A DNA stretch of 33,468 nucleotides from Oscillatoriales cyanobacterium (GCA_004292515.1 RDXB01000062.1:1-33468), one strand, 5' to 3'; shown: positions 22,210 through 30,410, counted from the stretch's first letter. The notes: a model not told the origin generated them from the letters alone. Numbers and translations are program-made.

Positions 22210-23040
22210 CTAGCTTTCGCTGTCAACACGGCCATAGAAACGACCCACAATCTTCAGGTCGCTAGCTTTCTTCGATCCCATATCGGTATCCGAGGGCTGA
22301 TAGCTCACGAAAGTACCGGCGATTTCGTTGGTATCTGCATCCACCTTGGTGATTTGCAGCGAAATGTTACCGATACCAACATCGTATTTCTTGACGTTTT
22401 CCTTAGCGAGTTCTTCGCTATCGGCTTCTCCAGGCAAGGCAACGGCGTTGTCGTAACCACTGGCCAAACCACGACCCTTCGGATCAAGGAACGTGGAACC
22501 GCGATAGGACGGAACGCGGAAAGAACCCTTCAGGTCAGTCGAAGAGGTAATCGCCGACTGGCCCGGTTGGCTGGTGGCGACCAGTTGCTTGACGGTGAAC
22601 AGGAACGGAACTTCTTCGCCGCCGGGTAGAAGCACGGTCGAAGCTTGGAAATCGAAGCCATCGGTTTCGGTGAAGGTCAGCGAACCATCACTGTTGACGG
22701 TCAACGGCCCTTGCACTTGGTCGAGGGAGCTTGTCTTGCGGGTCAGGAGGCGACCTTCAACAAACTCAGCTTCCCGGCGCTTGTTAACGCTTTCTTCCTT
22801 GACGTAGTAGTTGATGGGCTGTAAGCAGAGGGCTTGGATGCTGTAGGCATTGCCCGATTCGAGGGGAATCGAACCGCGCGTAACCGTATCCACATCGGGG
22901 CAATTATTTGCCAAGCCCGTATTCCGGATCTCTTCGTAAGTTAGGGGTCGATCGCTGGCCATTGAGGCATCGCCGCAGGCCGCCGTCAGCACGCTCAGGC
23001 ATACAGCCAGGAGCGCGGCGATCAAAGCTTTATATCGCAT
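22210..23040 (-). CDS. psbO: Photosystem II manganese-stabilising protein PsbO
   Basis: PsbO sits on the lumen side of photosystem II, stabilises the Mn4CaO5 cluster and supports oxygen evolution. From the ATG at 23040 (MRYKALIAALL), with GAGG before it, the protein has 276 residues. Residues 1-22 are a signal peptide ending in LTAAC; the mature part begins near C22 or soon after. LTYEEIRNTGLANNCP is the family signature, and C47 and C72, 25 apart, form the conserved disulfide. A beta-barrel follows with KGSFRVPSYRGSTFLDPKGRG. An upstream TTG four codons earlier is rejected. The gene is monocistronic, with a strong terminator, and has almost no HIP1 cores, consistent with selected codon use in a highly expressed gene. 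Confidence 0.97.
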   Translation of the reverse strand: MRYKALIAALLAVCLSVLTAACGDASMASDRPLTYEEIRNTGLANNCPDVDTVTRGSIPLESGNAYSIQALCLQPINYYVKEESVNKRREAEFVEGRLLTRKTSSLDQVQGPLTVNSDGSLTFTETDGFDFQASTVLLPGGEEVPFLFTVKQLVATSQPGQSAITSSTDLKGSFRVPSYRGSTFLDPKGRGLASGYDNAVALPGEADSEELAKENVKKYDVGIGNISLQITKVDADTNEIAGTFVSYQPSDTDMGSKKASDLKIVGRFYGRVDSES

Positions 23041-23837
23041 GGTGAACCTCAATCTCTAAAGTCTTGCTAAGGTCTCAAGAAATATTAGAAGAAGACTGGG
23101 ACAGGTCTAGCGGCAGCGATCAGCCGTTGCGATCGTTGAGGAGGCCGATAGACGATGGTTGATCGCCTACCAAATGCCCGCTGTTCGATGCGGTGTGCGA
23201 GGCCAGAAAGCTGACTGAAGCGGTGGATTCGCTGTCGCTAGCTGAAGCAACTAGGACGAGTGACCCGGGCGCTGGGGTCGGGCTGTCTGTCATCTCGCTT
23301 TGGGAGGGTTAAGGTCCCGACGATCGCTGAATATACCAACCTAAAGTCCCAATAGAGCATTCTACACGCCTCGGCGACTCAGCCAGCGGCGTAGGCTCCG
23401 GTTGGGGGGATTTTCCCGATCGCTGGCGGGGCCATGGTGGAGTTGGGTCTTGCCATGGCCCCAGAGTTAGACCGCACCAGCCAAGGCTTGCAAGCTGGCT
23501 GCGACCCCCGAAAACAGCTCACCTCAGGCAAACGATGCAGTGAAACCCGCGCGGGACTGTACCATTCTGGACATCAGAAATCGCGCCCGATCGTCCCCCT
23601 GCTTGCCAGAGCAGGCGCGAACTGAGATACAGTTAAGAACAATTTGCGAGCGCAACAAATCGCAATACATATAGCCATCGCAACCACATACTGATCACCT
23701 GTGGAGTCTGACCTTTGCCCATTGCCTGCAACGGTCGATCCCGGGGCACTCAGGCGAGAAGTCTAGGGCAACGACACGATCGCAACTGGGCCGGCCAAGA
23801 CCGATCGTAACCAGCAATTTGAGGCGAGGAGAAACCT
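23041..23837. other. Divergent intergenic region between psbO and the oxoamine-synthase-like gene
   Basis: About 800 bases without a supported gene. Two candidates were looked at and not accepted: a 57-codon minus-strand frame at 23120-23293 (alanine/serine-rich, poor ribosome site) and a 63-codon plus-strand frame at 23434-23625. No tRNA or known ncRNA core was found. GC-rich self-complementary patches near 23370-23430 suggest secondary structure but match nothing known. The region presumably contains the psbO promoter; TAATAT on the minus strand about 50 bases before the psbO start is a possible -10 box. Confidence 0.5.
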
Positions 23838-25118
23838 GTGGAAGTCGTCAAAGAGTACGTCCAGCGCTGGTATGAGAGCGATCTCGATCCAGATGAATAT
23901 ATTTGTCACCGCAAAGAGGGCAACTGGGTCGAAATCGAAGAGGCGACAACGGGTCAACGCTCCGAGGTATTGACGTTTTGCACGAACGATGTGCTGGGTC
24001 TGAACATGAACCCGGCCGTGCGCCAGGCGGCGATCGATTCGATTATTCAGTACGGCACCTCCAACAGCTCCTGCTCTGTTTTGAGCGGGCGCATTGACCT
24101 GCATCGCCAATTGGAGGATGAGATTTCTGACTTCAAGCATTTGCCCCACACGCAACTGTTCATGAATGCCTGGATGGCGATGCAGGCCGTGATTGACGGC
24201 TTCTGCCATTTGGCGATTCAGGTGCCGGGCTTTACCCATGAGCGGGAAACCCTGATCATGTCGGACGTGCTGAACCACGGCTGCATTATTTCGGCCCTGG
24301 CCCACGCGCGCACGCGATCGGGCAAAACCTTTAGCTACAGCCCCAATGTGCGGGTGAAGGCCTATCGCCACTGTGATGCGAAGGATTTGGCCCGCAAGCT
24401 GGAACGGCACGCGCGTCCGGGCGATCGAATCTTTGTGGTGTCTGATGCGGTGTTCTCGATGGATGGGGACATCGCGCCCCTGCCGGAGATGATCGAGGTG
24501 CTCAGTCGCTATCCTGGCTCGGTGTTGCTGATGGATGAAGCCCACGCCAGCGGAGCCTTGGGGGCCACGGGACGCGGTGTTTATGAACACTTTGGCATTT
24601 TGCCCAGCGATGCCATTGCCAAGGGGGTTGTGCCCCTGATCATGACCACCTTCTCGAAGTTTGCGGCCTCAGCGGGCGCGGCGATCAGCACCCATGTGGC
24701 AGAGTTCAAGCCCCTGATGAATGTGTCGCCCACCTCGATCGGGACGATTTCCCTGCCGCCGCCGGCTACGGCCGCTGCCCTGGAAAGTATTCGCCAAGTG
24801 CGGCAACATCCCGAGCTGGTGAAGCGCCTGCAAGACAACACGCGCTATCTGCGATCGCGCCTGGAGGGGGCCAACTTCGAGGTGATGGGCGAAACCAACG
24901 TGTTGCCCACGCTGTTGCCGCCGGACTTGAATCCCAAGTACTTTGCCCGCCAACTGATGGCCGAGCATGGGCTGTGGGTGTCGCCGATCTGGTTTATCGC
25001 CAAGCCCCGAATCCGGATCACGGCCAACGCTCTGCACACCCAAGACGAAATGGATCGGCTGGTGGACGGCATGGTGCAGGTGCGCGACTCGATGTACGCA
25101 GCCAGCAAGTCGGCTTAA
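23838..25118 (+). CDS. PLP-dependent alpha-oxoamine synthase family enzyme
   Basis: The 426-residue enzyme is a fold-type I PLP protein of the BioF/Kbl/ALAS/serine-palmitoyltransferase group, which condense an amino acid with an acyl thioester and lose CO2. The PLP lysine is K274 in TTFSKFAASAG. DEAH at 233-236 gives the aspartate that holds the pyridine nitrogen and its histidine. H147-G148 and SDAVFSMDGDIAPL (202-215) are also typical. After the lysine, most members have a glycine-rich GG; here it is AASAGAA. The N-terminal 45 residues are longer than in BioF. GTG start, with GAGGAGA before it. Nothing around it points to biotin, heme or lipid synthesis, so the product is open. A small conserved protein follows 85 bases later. 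Confidence 0.82.
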   Translation: MEVVKEYVQRWYESDLDPDEYICHRKEGNWVEIEEATTGQRSEVLTFCTNDVLGLNMNPAVRQAAIDSIIQYGTSNSSCSVLSGRIDLHRQLEDEISDFKHLPHTQLFMNAWMAMQAVIDGFCHLAIQVPGFTHERETLIMSDVLNHGCIISALAHARTRSGKTFSYSPNVRVKAYRHCDAKDLARKLERHARPGDRIFVVSDAVFSMDGDIAPLPEMIEVLSRYPGSVLLMDEAHASGALGATGRGVYEHFGILPSDAIAKGVVPLIMTTFSKFAASAGAAISTHVAEFKPLMNVSPTSIGTISLPPPATAAALESIRQVRQHPELVKRLQDNTRYLRSRLEGANFEVMGETNVLPTLLPPDLNPKYFARQLMAEHGLWVSPIWFIAKPRIRITANALHTQDEMDRLVDGMVQVRDSMYAASKSA

Positions 25119-25203
25119 CTCGGCGATCGCCCGGATAGCTGGGTCCCCCAATCACGGGATCGAGCTAGTCTGGGTTGTACTGTTCCCTGACCTAACCCGA
25201 ACG

Positions 25204-25419
25204 ATGACCACACATTTCATTGATGTCGAAATTGACCTAAGCGAGTCGCCGATCGCCCTGCCCCAAGCGATCGAGGCAGAACTGCAAAAACGCGGTGAAC
25301 CCCTGCGCTGGGCGGTGGCTGATGTGGAAGGCGATCGGGTGCAGGTTGAGGCGATCGTCACCACCAAAATCACCACCGAAACCACCACCGAAACTGGGTC
25401 TGAGCTGGTTGAGGCCTAA
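25204..25419 (+). CDS. Small conserved cyanobacterial protein
   Basis: The 71-residue product starts MTTHFIDVEIDLSESPIALP; a longer frame reaching back over the previous gene is not real. AIEAELQKRGEPLRWAVADV then VEGDRVQVEAIVTT suggests a small alpha/beta protein, followed by a threonine/glutamate tail. I recall similar proteins of about 70 residues in other cyanobacteria, without known function. It sits between the oxoamine-synthase-like gene and DUF3326 on the same strand and may share a transcript with either. Confidence 0.75.
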   Translation: MTTHFIDVEIDLSESPIALPQAIEAELQKRGEPLRWAVADVEGDRVQVEAIVTTKITTETTTETGSELVEA

Positions 25420-25445
25420 CTCAGTCCGGCCAGTGGATAGGGACA

Positions 25446-25484
25446 ATGACTAATAACCATGACTAATAATCATGACCGATAGCC
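25446..25484. repeat. Three 13-bp repeats leading into the DUF3326 start codon
   Basis: ATGACTAATAACC, ATGACTAATAATC and ATGACCGATAGCC follow in direct tandem and end exactly where the ATG of the DUF3326 gene begins. Each unit thus begins with ATG, giving four ATGs 13 bases apart. Only the last opens a long frame. No ribosome site is visible in or before the units. Confidence 0.8.
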
Positions 25485-26588
25485 ATGGTGGATTGGGTTA
25501 ACCAAACCCGCCCATTCACGGCGGCCTTAATTGTGCCGACGGGCATTGGCGCGGCGATCGGGGGCTATGCGGGCGATGCGCTGCCGGTGGCGCGGGCGAT
25601 CGCCTCTGTGGTCGATCGGCTCATCACCCATCCCAACGTGTTGAACGGGGCCATGCTCTATTGGCCGCTGCCGAACACGCTCTATGTGGAAGGTTATGCA
25701 CTCGATCGCCTGGCCGCTGGCGATTGGGCTTTGCGGCCCGTACGCCAAAACCGGATCGCTTTGATTTTGGATCGGGCGATCGAGCCGGAGTTACAGCGCC
25801 GTCATCTACAAGCGGCCGATGCAGCGCGGGCCACTTTGGGCATTGACGTGATGGCGGCGATCGCGACCGATCAACCCTTGGGCGTGTCCCTGAAGTTGGC
25901 CCCCTCGGGAGCCTCCTGGGGAACGATCACCCAGCCCGATAGCTTGTTGCGGGCGGCAGCCCGGGCGATCGCCGCCGGGGCCCAGGCGATCGCTGTGGTG
26001 GCCCGCTTTCCCGATGATGAGGGCGATCTAGCGATTGCCTATCGTCAGGGGCGAGGCGTAGACCCGATCGCCGGAGCCGAAGCCGTGATTAGCCACTTGG
26101 TGGTGCGCGAGTTTGGGATTCCCTGCGCCCATGCACCAGCCCTGGCCAGTGGGCCAGCCCTGGCCGATGTGGCTCCCCGAGCAGCAGCAGAAGAGCTGGG
26201 CTACACCTTTTTGCCCTGCGTGTTGGCGGGTTTGTGGCGATCGCCTCAAATTGTGCGCGATCGGGCGGATTGGCAGGCCAGCGACCTGACTGGCGGGGCC
26301 GTGGACGTGGCCATTGTGCCCGCCAGCGCCTGTGGTGGAGCCGCCATCTTGCACTGGGCTGCCACGGGAACCGATATCCTAGCGGTAGAGGACAACCAGA
26401 CAACACTGGATCTCACGCCCGCTGCCCTTGGCATTCGCCCCACCCGCGTGCGATCGTACCTAGAAGCGATCGGCTGGCTGGCAGCCCGACGAGCGGGTCT
26501 GTGGGCCGGGGCCTTGGCCCCCCAGCCAGCCCCCCTATTGCCCCTCCAACTCCAAGATCCTGGCCCAGACCCTCGTGACCCCCTGTGA
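25485..26588 (+). CDS. DUF3326 domain protein
   Basis: The 367-residue protein begins RPFTAALIVPTGIGAAIGGY then AGDALPVARAIA, and has HPNVLNGAMLYWPLPNTLYVEGYALD and FGIPCAHAPALASGPALADVAPRAAAEELGYTFLP, words I recall from DUF3326 proteins, which are conserved in cyanobacteria and plant plastids. No biochemical role is known to me; the glycine-rich start and the conserved GIPCAHAPA segment suggest an enzyme. The tail (345-367) is proline-rich. It is followed 21 bases later by a CPBP protease, so the two probably share an mRNA. The start codon is immediately preceded by three 13-bp repeats. Confidence 0.85.
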   Translation: MVDWVNQTRPFTAALIVPTGIGAAIGGYAGDALPVARAIASVVDRLITHPNVLNGAMLYWPLPNTLYVEGYALDRLAAGDWALRPVRQNRIALILDRAIEPELQRRHLQAADAARATLGIDVMAAIATDQPLGVSLKLAPSGASWGTITQPDSLLRAAARAIAAGAQAIAVVARFPDDEGDLAIAYRQGRGVDPIAGAEAVISHLVVREFGIPCAHAPALASGPALADVAPRAAAEELGYTFLPCVLAGLWRSPQIVRDRADWQASDLTGGAVDVAIVPASACGGAAILHWAATGTDILAVEDNQTTLDLTPAALGIRPTRVRSYLEAIGWLAARRAGLWAGALAPQPAPLLPLQLQDPGPDPRDPL

Positions 26589-26609
26589 CCGATCGCCCCG
26601 TGAACTTCC

Positions 26610-27203
26610 GTGAATGACGACTTTGAGGATCTTGATTTTGAACCCCTCGATCGCGCCCCCCTGCTAGCCACCATTGCCCTAACGGCGTTGGCCTTTTGGG
26701 GTGGCTCCCAACTGTGGCTAACCTTCGGCCAGGTGCAACGCTGGCCCGTCCTCTGGACTTGGAGCGCCGGAGCAATCGGCATTGGACTAGGAATTGGCTT
26801 AACGACCCTCAGTTGGGCCGCCGCCTGTTTGTGGCCTAGCTACCGTCGCAGCACCTACGCCTATCTCAATTGGATAATGCCCTCACTCCGCCCTGCCGAT
26901 GCCCTGTGGATTGGGCTGCTGCCCGGTGCCAGCGAAGAATTATTTTTCCGAGGGGTAATGTTTCCAGCGTTGGGGGCCGATTGGCTCGCCTTACTCGGAT
27001 CGAGCATCTGTTTTGGCTGGCTGCACTTGGCTGGCATGAAGCATTGGCCCTATGCCCTCTGGGCCGGCATCACCGGAGCCATTCTGTGTGGCGCTGCTTG
27101 GTTGAGTGGCAATCTGTTGATACCAACCCTGGCTCACATCACCACCAACGCCCTGGCTGTTCTGCTTTGGCACTACCGTCGATCGACCCGGCCCCCGGTC
27201 TAA
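26610..27203 (+). CDS. CPBP family intramembrane glutamic protease
   Basis: The 197-residue membrane protein has the ABI/CPBP (CAAX-protease) motifs: glutamates 109-110 with R114 in SEELFFRG, histidine 139 in GWLHLAG, and histidine 176 with asparagine 180 in HITTN. About five hydrophobic segments surround them. Such proteins cleave or process other membrane proteins; in cyanobacteria they are numerous and mostly uncharacterised. The first 18 residues are acidic and cytosolic. GTG start, 21 bases after DUF3326, indicates co-transcription. Confidence 0.9.
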   Translation: MNDDFEDLDFEPLDRAPLLATIALTALAFWGGSQLWLTFGQVQRWPVLWTWSAGAIGIGLGIGLTTLSWAAACLWPSYRRSTYAYLNWIMPSLRPADALWIGLLPGASEELFFRGVMFPALGADWLALLGSSICFGWLHLAGMKHWPYALWAGITGAILCGAAWLSGNLLIPTLAHITTNALAVLLWHYRRSTRPPV

Positions 27204-27325
27204 ACCACGCGATCGCCCCATTGCGATAGACTACTAGGGTTGCCAGCGCCCGCCCCCTCGTTGTTACGGTGGTTTGCTGCGGTGGCTGTTCGCGCCGTTT
27301 TTAGCTGTTTCCAAGCTGCTGTACG

Positions 27326-27970
27326 ATGGGTTCCCCCTCTTCGATCGCCGTCCGTGAACTGCCGTTGTTCCCGCTCAACGATCTGGTGTTGTTTCCGGGA
27401 CAACCGCTGCCGCTGCATATCTTTGAGTACCGCTATCGGATCATGATGAACACCATCCTAGAAACCGATCGGCGGTTCGGGGTGTTGATGTCCGATGAAC
27501 AAAGCGGTGAGATTGCCACCATTGGCTGTTGTGCCGAGGTGCTGCGCTATCAGCGGCTACCCGACGGCCGCCTCAAGATGCTGACCCTGGGTCAGCAACG
27601 CTTCCGGCTTCTAGAATATGTGCGCGAAAAACCCTACCGCGTTGGCTTGGTGGAGTGGATCCAAGACGAGTCGCCCAACGAAAATCTCTATGGCTTGGCC
27701 AGCGAAGTCGAAACCCTGCTTAAGGACGTGGTGCGCCTGTCGGCCAAGCTATCCGATCGCGAGATTGAGCTACCGGACGAAATCCCGTCTTTGCCCACAG
27801 AGCTGTCCTACTGGGTTGCTGCCAAGCTCTATGGAGTCGCCGCTGAACAGCAAGCCTTATTAGAAATGCAAGATACGGGTCTGCGCCTGCAACGGGAGTC
27901 GGAAATCCTTAGTTCTACCCGCAGCCACTTGGCCGCTCGCACCGCCCTCAAGGATGCCCTGCAAAGCTAG
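27326..27970 (+). CDS. Lon protease substrate-binding-domain protein
   Basis: The 214-residue protein is made of the N-terminal domain of Lon (LAN domain) without ATPase or protease: ELPLFPLNDLVLFPGQPLPLHIFEYRYR at residues 11-38, FGVLM, EIATIGCCAEVL, DGRLKMLTLGQQRFRLL, then a helical C-terminal part. Stand-alone LAN proteins are conserved in cyanobacteria and plastids, and are thought to bind unfolded or tagged proteins; the partner is not known. The helical end (residues 165-214) is likely a coiled bundle. It ends 12 bases from the convergent Vat-like gene. Confidence 0.92.
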   Translation: MGSPSSIAVRELPLFPLNDLVLFPGQPLPLHIFEYRYRIMMNTILETDRRFGVLMSDEQSGEIATIGCCAEVLRYQRLPDGRLKMLTLGQQRFRLLEYVREKPYRVGLVEWIQDESPNENLYGLASEVETLLKDVVRLSAKLSDREIELPDEIPSLPTELSYWVAAKLYGVAAEQQALLEMQDTGLRLQRESEILSSTRSHLAARTALKDALQS

Positions 27971-27982
27971 TCCATCCCATCC

Positions 27983-28654
27983 CTAGCCCACCAGTTCATC
28001 GGCTGCTTGCAAGGCGGCGAGATCTCCACCACAGATCGCCCGTAAGTTGCGGGTGATCTTTGCGATCTCCCAGTCCCACCACCGGATTTCGAGGAGAGCG
28101 GCGATCGTCTCAGCATCAAAGCGCTGGCGGATGGTCTGGGCTGGATTACCGCCCACCACGGTGTAGGGGGCTACGGATTTGGTGACCACGGATCCCGTCG
28201 CCACGATCGCCCCATCTCCAATCTGCACCCCTGGCATAATCGTTACGCCATAGCCAAGCCAGACATCATTGCCGATCACCGTGTCGCCCTTGTGGGGCCA
28301 ATCGTCCGGCATGGCCGTTTCCCAACCCTGGCCAAACACGGGAAAGGGATAGTTGGTGAACCAATCGGTGCGGTGATTGCCGCCGTTCATAATGAATTTG
28401 CACTGGGCGGCGATCGAGCAAAACTTACCGATGATCAGCCGATCGCCAATGAAGTCGAAGTGGTAGAGCACGTTTTGCAGAAACTGCTCGGGTCCGGCTG
28501 GATCATCGTAGTAGGTGTAGTCGCCTACTAGGATGTTGGGCTGATTGATCCAGGGTTTCAGGTAGACCAAGCGGTCTTGGCCGGGCATCGGGTGGGTTTG
28601 GTTGGGATCAGGGCCAAGGGGCATGGGCACTTGATCGATGGGTGTTTGAGTCAT
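27983..28654 (-). CDS. Vat/CatB-type hexapeptide-repeat acetyltransferase
   Basis: This 223-residue protein matches the xenobiotic O-acetyltransferases (streptogramin A acetyltransferase Vat and chloramphenicol CatB). Typical words are NILVGDYTYYDDP, NVLYHFDFIGDRLIIGKFCSI, the catalytic histidine H94 in MNGGNHRTDWFTNYPF, and GNDVWLGYGVTIMPGVQIGDGAIV followed by VVGGNPAQTIRQRF, forming the left-handed beta-helix. The active form would be a trimer using acetyl-CoA. Chromosomal cyanobacterial relatives are common and are not shown to give drug resistance, so the native substrate is unknown. I take the ATG at 28654. Convergent with the Lon-domain gene, divergent from nth. Confidence 0.88.
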   Translation of the reverse strand: MTQTPIDQVPMPLGPDPNQTHPMPGQDRLVYLKPWINQPNILVGDYTYYDDPAGPEQFLQNVLYHFDFIGDRLIIGKFCSIAAQCKFIMNGGNHRTDWFTNYPFPVFGQGWETAMPDDWPHKGDTVIGNDVWLGYGVTIMPGVQIGDGAIVATGSVVTKSVAPYTVVGGNPAQTIRQRFDAETIAALLEIRWWDWEIAKITRNLRAICGGDLAALQAADELVG

Positions 28655-28660
28655 GAGCAT

Positions 28661-28747
28661 TTGATCTAGAGCACTTGATCTAGAGCACTCAATCTAAGAG
28701 ATCCAGAAGATCCAACCATTCCAACAATAATGATTCCAACAATAATG
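28661..28747. repeat. Two exact tandem duplications in the Vat-nth divergent region
   Basis: TTGATCTAGAGCAC is present twice at 28661-28688, and ATTCCAACAATAATG twice at 28718-28747. Both are perfect two-copy tandems of 14 and 15 bases. They lie between the starts of two divergent genes and could alter promoter spacing. Confidence 0.85.
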
Positions 28748-28791
28748 AAATGACGTTGGCAACTAATTTAGGACAGTGCGGTTAGGAAACG

Positions 28792-29532
28792 ATGCCGGTT
28801 AGTACACGCAAATGGGCGGCCAAACAGCAGGTGGCGATCGAAATTCTCGATCGCCTAAAACTGCTCTACCCCGACGCTAAATGCAGCCTCGACTATGACA
28901 CCCCTGTGCAGTTATTGGTGGCTACGATTTTGTCGGCCCAATGCACCGATGAGCGGGTGAACATGGTCACGCCGGGCCTGTTTGGGCGGTTTCCTGATGC
29001 GATTGCGTTGGCGGGGGCCGATCGCGCGGAACTTGAAGCACTGGTGCGATCGACTGGCTTCTATCGCAACAAGGCCAAAAATATTCAGGGTGCTTGCCAG
29101 GTGATCATCGAGCAGTTTGGCGGCCAAGTGCCCAAGCGGATGGAGGAGTTGCTGTTGCTGCCGGGGGTGGCGCGCAAAACTGCCAATGTGGTGTTGGCCC
29201 ACGCCTTTGGCATCAATGCGGGTGTGACGGTGGATACCCACGTGAAGCGCTTGGCCTACCGGCTGGGCATGACGGACCATACAGATCCCGTGCGAATCGA
29301 GCGGGACTTGATGCGCTTGTTGCCGCAGCCGGACTGGGAGAACTGGTCGATTCGGCTGATTTATCACGGGCGGGCGGTCTGTGATGCGCGCAAACCGGCT
29401 TGCGATCGCTGCGAACTGGCTGATTTGTGCCCCCAGCGAGATCCACCCGACAGCAACAAGCCCCTGGCAACCAAACCCAAGCGATCGCCTAAATCAACGG
29501 CCAAGCCGCCCAAGCCGCCCAAGGCGAAATAG
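28792..29532 (+). CDS. nth: Endonuclease III (base-excision DNA glycosylase/AP lyase)
   Basis: Nth removes oxidised pyrimidines and nicks the resulting abasic site. The 246-residue protein has QLLVATILSAQCTDERVN (40-57), the helix-hairpin-helix LPGVARKTANVV with the Schiff-base lysine K129, the catalytic aspartate D148 in VTVDTHVKRLAYRL, and a 4Fe-4S cluster C197-x6-C204-x2-C207-x5-C213. The final 30 residues are a lysine/proline/serine-rich tail beyond the usual 210-residue enzyme, probably disordered and DNA-binding. Monocistronic by appearance. Confidence 0.96.
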   Translation: MPVSTRKWAAKQQVAIEILDRLKLLYPDAKCSLDYDTPVQLLVATILSAQCTDERVNMVTPGLFGRFPDAIALAGADRAELEALVRSTGFYRNKAKNIQGACQVIIEQFGGQVPKRMEELLLLPGVARKTANVVLAHAFGINAGVTVDTHVKRLAYRLGMTDHTDPVRIERDLMRLLPQPDWENWSIRLIYHGRAVCDARKPACDRCELADLCPQRDPPDSNKPLATKPKRSPKSTAKPPKPPKAK

Positions 29533-29633
29533 CGTCCATTCCCCCGGTTCGCGTGTCAAATCGTTACCGGTTGCCGCCTTGGGGCGATCGCCGATCCTAG
29601 AATGGGATCAAAAAGCACTGAGGGATCGAGCAA

Positions 29634-30098
29634 ATGGCTGCAACAGTTGCCGATGTAATGAGCCGCGACCCGATCGTGGTTCATCGCGAAACCTCCCTGA
29701 CCGAGGTGATTAAGCTGTTGGCCGAACATCGGATCAGCGGTGTGCCCGTGGTGGATCAGGCGGGCCAACTGGTGGGCATTGTGTCCGAAAGTGATTTGAT
29801 GTGGCAGGAAACGGGTGTGGATGTGCCCCCATTCATCACGATTTTGGACAGCGTGATCTATCTCAAAAATCCTTTGCAGTTTGAGAAGGAGCTGCACAAG
29901 GCGCTGGGCAGTACGGTGGCGGATGTGATGAGTGATCATCCCAAAACCACGACTCCGCAAACTTTGCTGCGGGATGCGACTAAGTATCTCTTGGAAGGTC
30001 ATGTGCATCGGCTGCCGGTGGTGGATGAATCGGGAGCGATCGTCGGTATTTTGACCCGAGGCGACATCATCCGGGCGATGGCTGGCGGCTTGCAATAA
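29634..30098 (+). CDS. CBS-pair protein
   Basis: The 154-residue protein is two CBS domains (about residues 4-58 and 95-150), each ending in a GI(V/L)..DLM/DII segment: VADVMSRDPIVVHRETSLTEVIKLL with GVPVVDQAGQLVGIVSESDL, then VADVMSDHPKTTTPQTLLRDATKYLLEGHVHRLPVVDES. CBS pairs bind AMP, ATP or SAM and regulate partner proteins; in plants, relatives (CDCP/CBSX) act on thioredoxin. The linker (59-92) is hydrophobic with ITILDSVIYL. The partner is unknown. An 18-unit repeat array begins 25 bases after the stop. Confidence 0.92.
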   Translation: MAATVADVMSRDPIVVHRETSLTEVIKLLAEHRISGVPVVDQAGQLVGIVSESDLMWQETGVDVPPFITILDSVIYLKNPLQFEKELHKALGSTVADVMSDHPKTTTPQTLLRDATKYLLEGHVHRLPVVDESGAIVGILTRGDIIRAMAGGLQ

Positions 30099-30122
30099 TC
30101 AGTTGACAATCACTCAGCTTTT

Positions 30123-30410
30123 GGCGCAATCTACGGGCGCAATCTCAATCTAAAGGCGCAATCTACAGGCGCAATCTCAATTCACGGGCGCAATCCATGG
30201 GCACAATCTCAATCTAAAGGCGCAATCTCAATCTAAAGGCGCAATCCACGGGCACAATCTCAATTCACGGGCGCAATCTCAATTCACGGGCGCAATCCAC
30301 GGGCGCAATCTCAATCTAAAGGCGCAATCCACGGGCGCAATCCACGGGCACAATCTCAATCTAAAGGCGCAATCCACGGGCGCAATCCACGGGCACAATC
30401 TCAATCTACT
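30123..30410. repeat. Array of 18 tandem units of two lengths (13 and 19 bp)
   Basis: Every unit begins GGCGCAAT or GGCACAAT. Short units continue CCACG or a variant (13 bases); long units continue CTCAATCTAAA or CTCAATTCACG (19 bases). In order from 30123: S L S L S L L S L L S L S S L S S L, nine of each, 9x13 + 9x19 = 288 bases, which equals 30123-30410 exactly. The array fills the gap between the convergent CBS and CHAT genes and its last base is the last base of the CHAT stop codon. There are no spacers as in CRISPR, and the units do not form hairpins. Confidence 0.95.

Noticed and set aside
23120-23293. 57-codon minus-strand frame upstream of psbO
   Set aside because: Alanine/serine-rich without a good ribosome site; no known small protein at this place.
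23434-23625. 63-codon plus-strand frame and possible structured RNA in the psbO upstream region
   Set aside because: No recognisable protein. I compared it with the cores of SRP RNA, RNase P RNA, tmRNA and Yfr RNAs as I remember them and found none.
17862-23837. tRNA or rRNA genes in the long intergenic regions
   Set aside because: No T-loop (GTTCRANNC) with a matching acceptor stem was found on either strand.
23838-25118. Naming the oxoamine synthase bioF
   Set aside because: The lysine loop and N-terminus differ from BioF and no biotin gene is near.
30123-30410. CRISPR array
   Set aside because: There are no unique spacers; units of 13 and 19 bp follow directly, and no cas gene is present.
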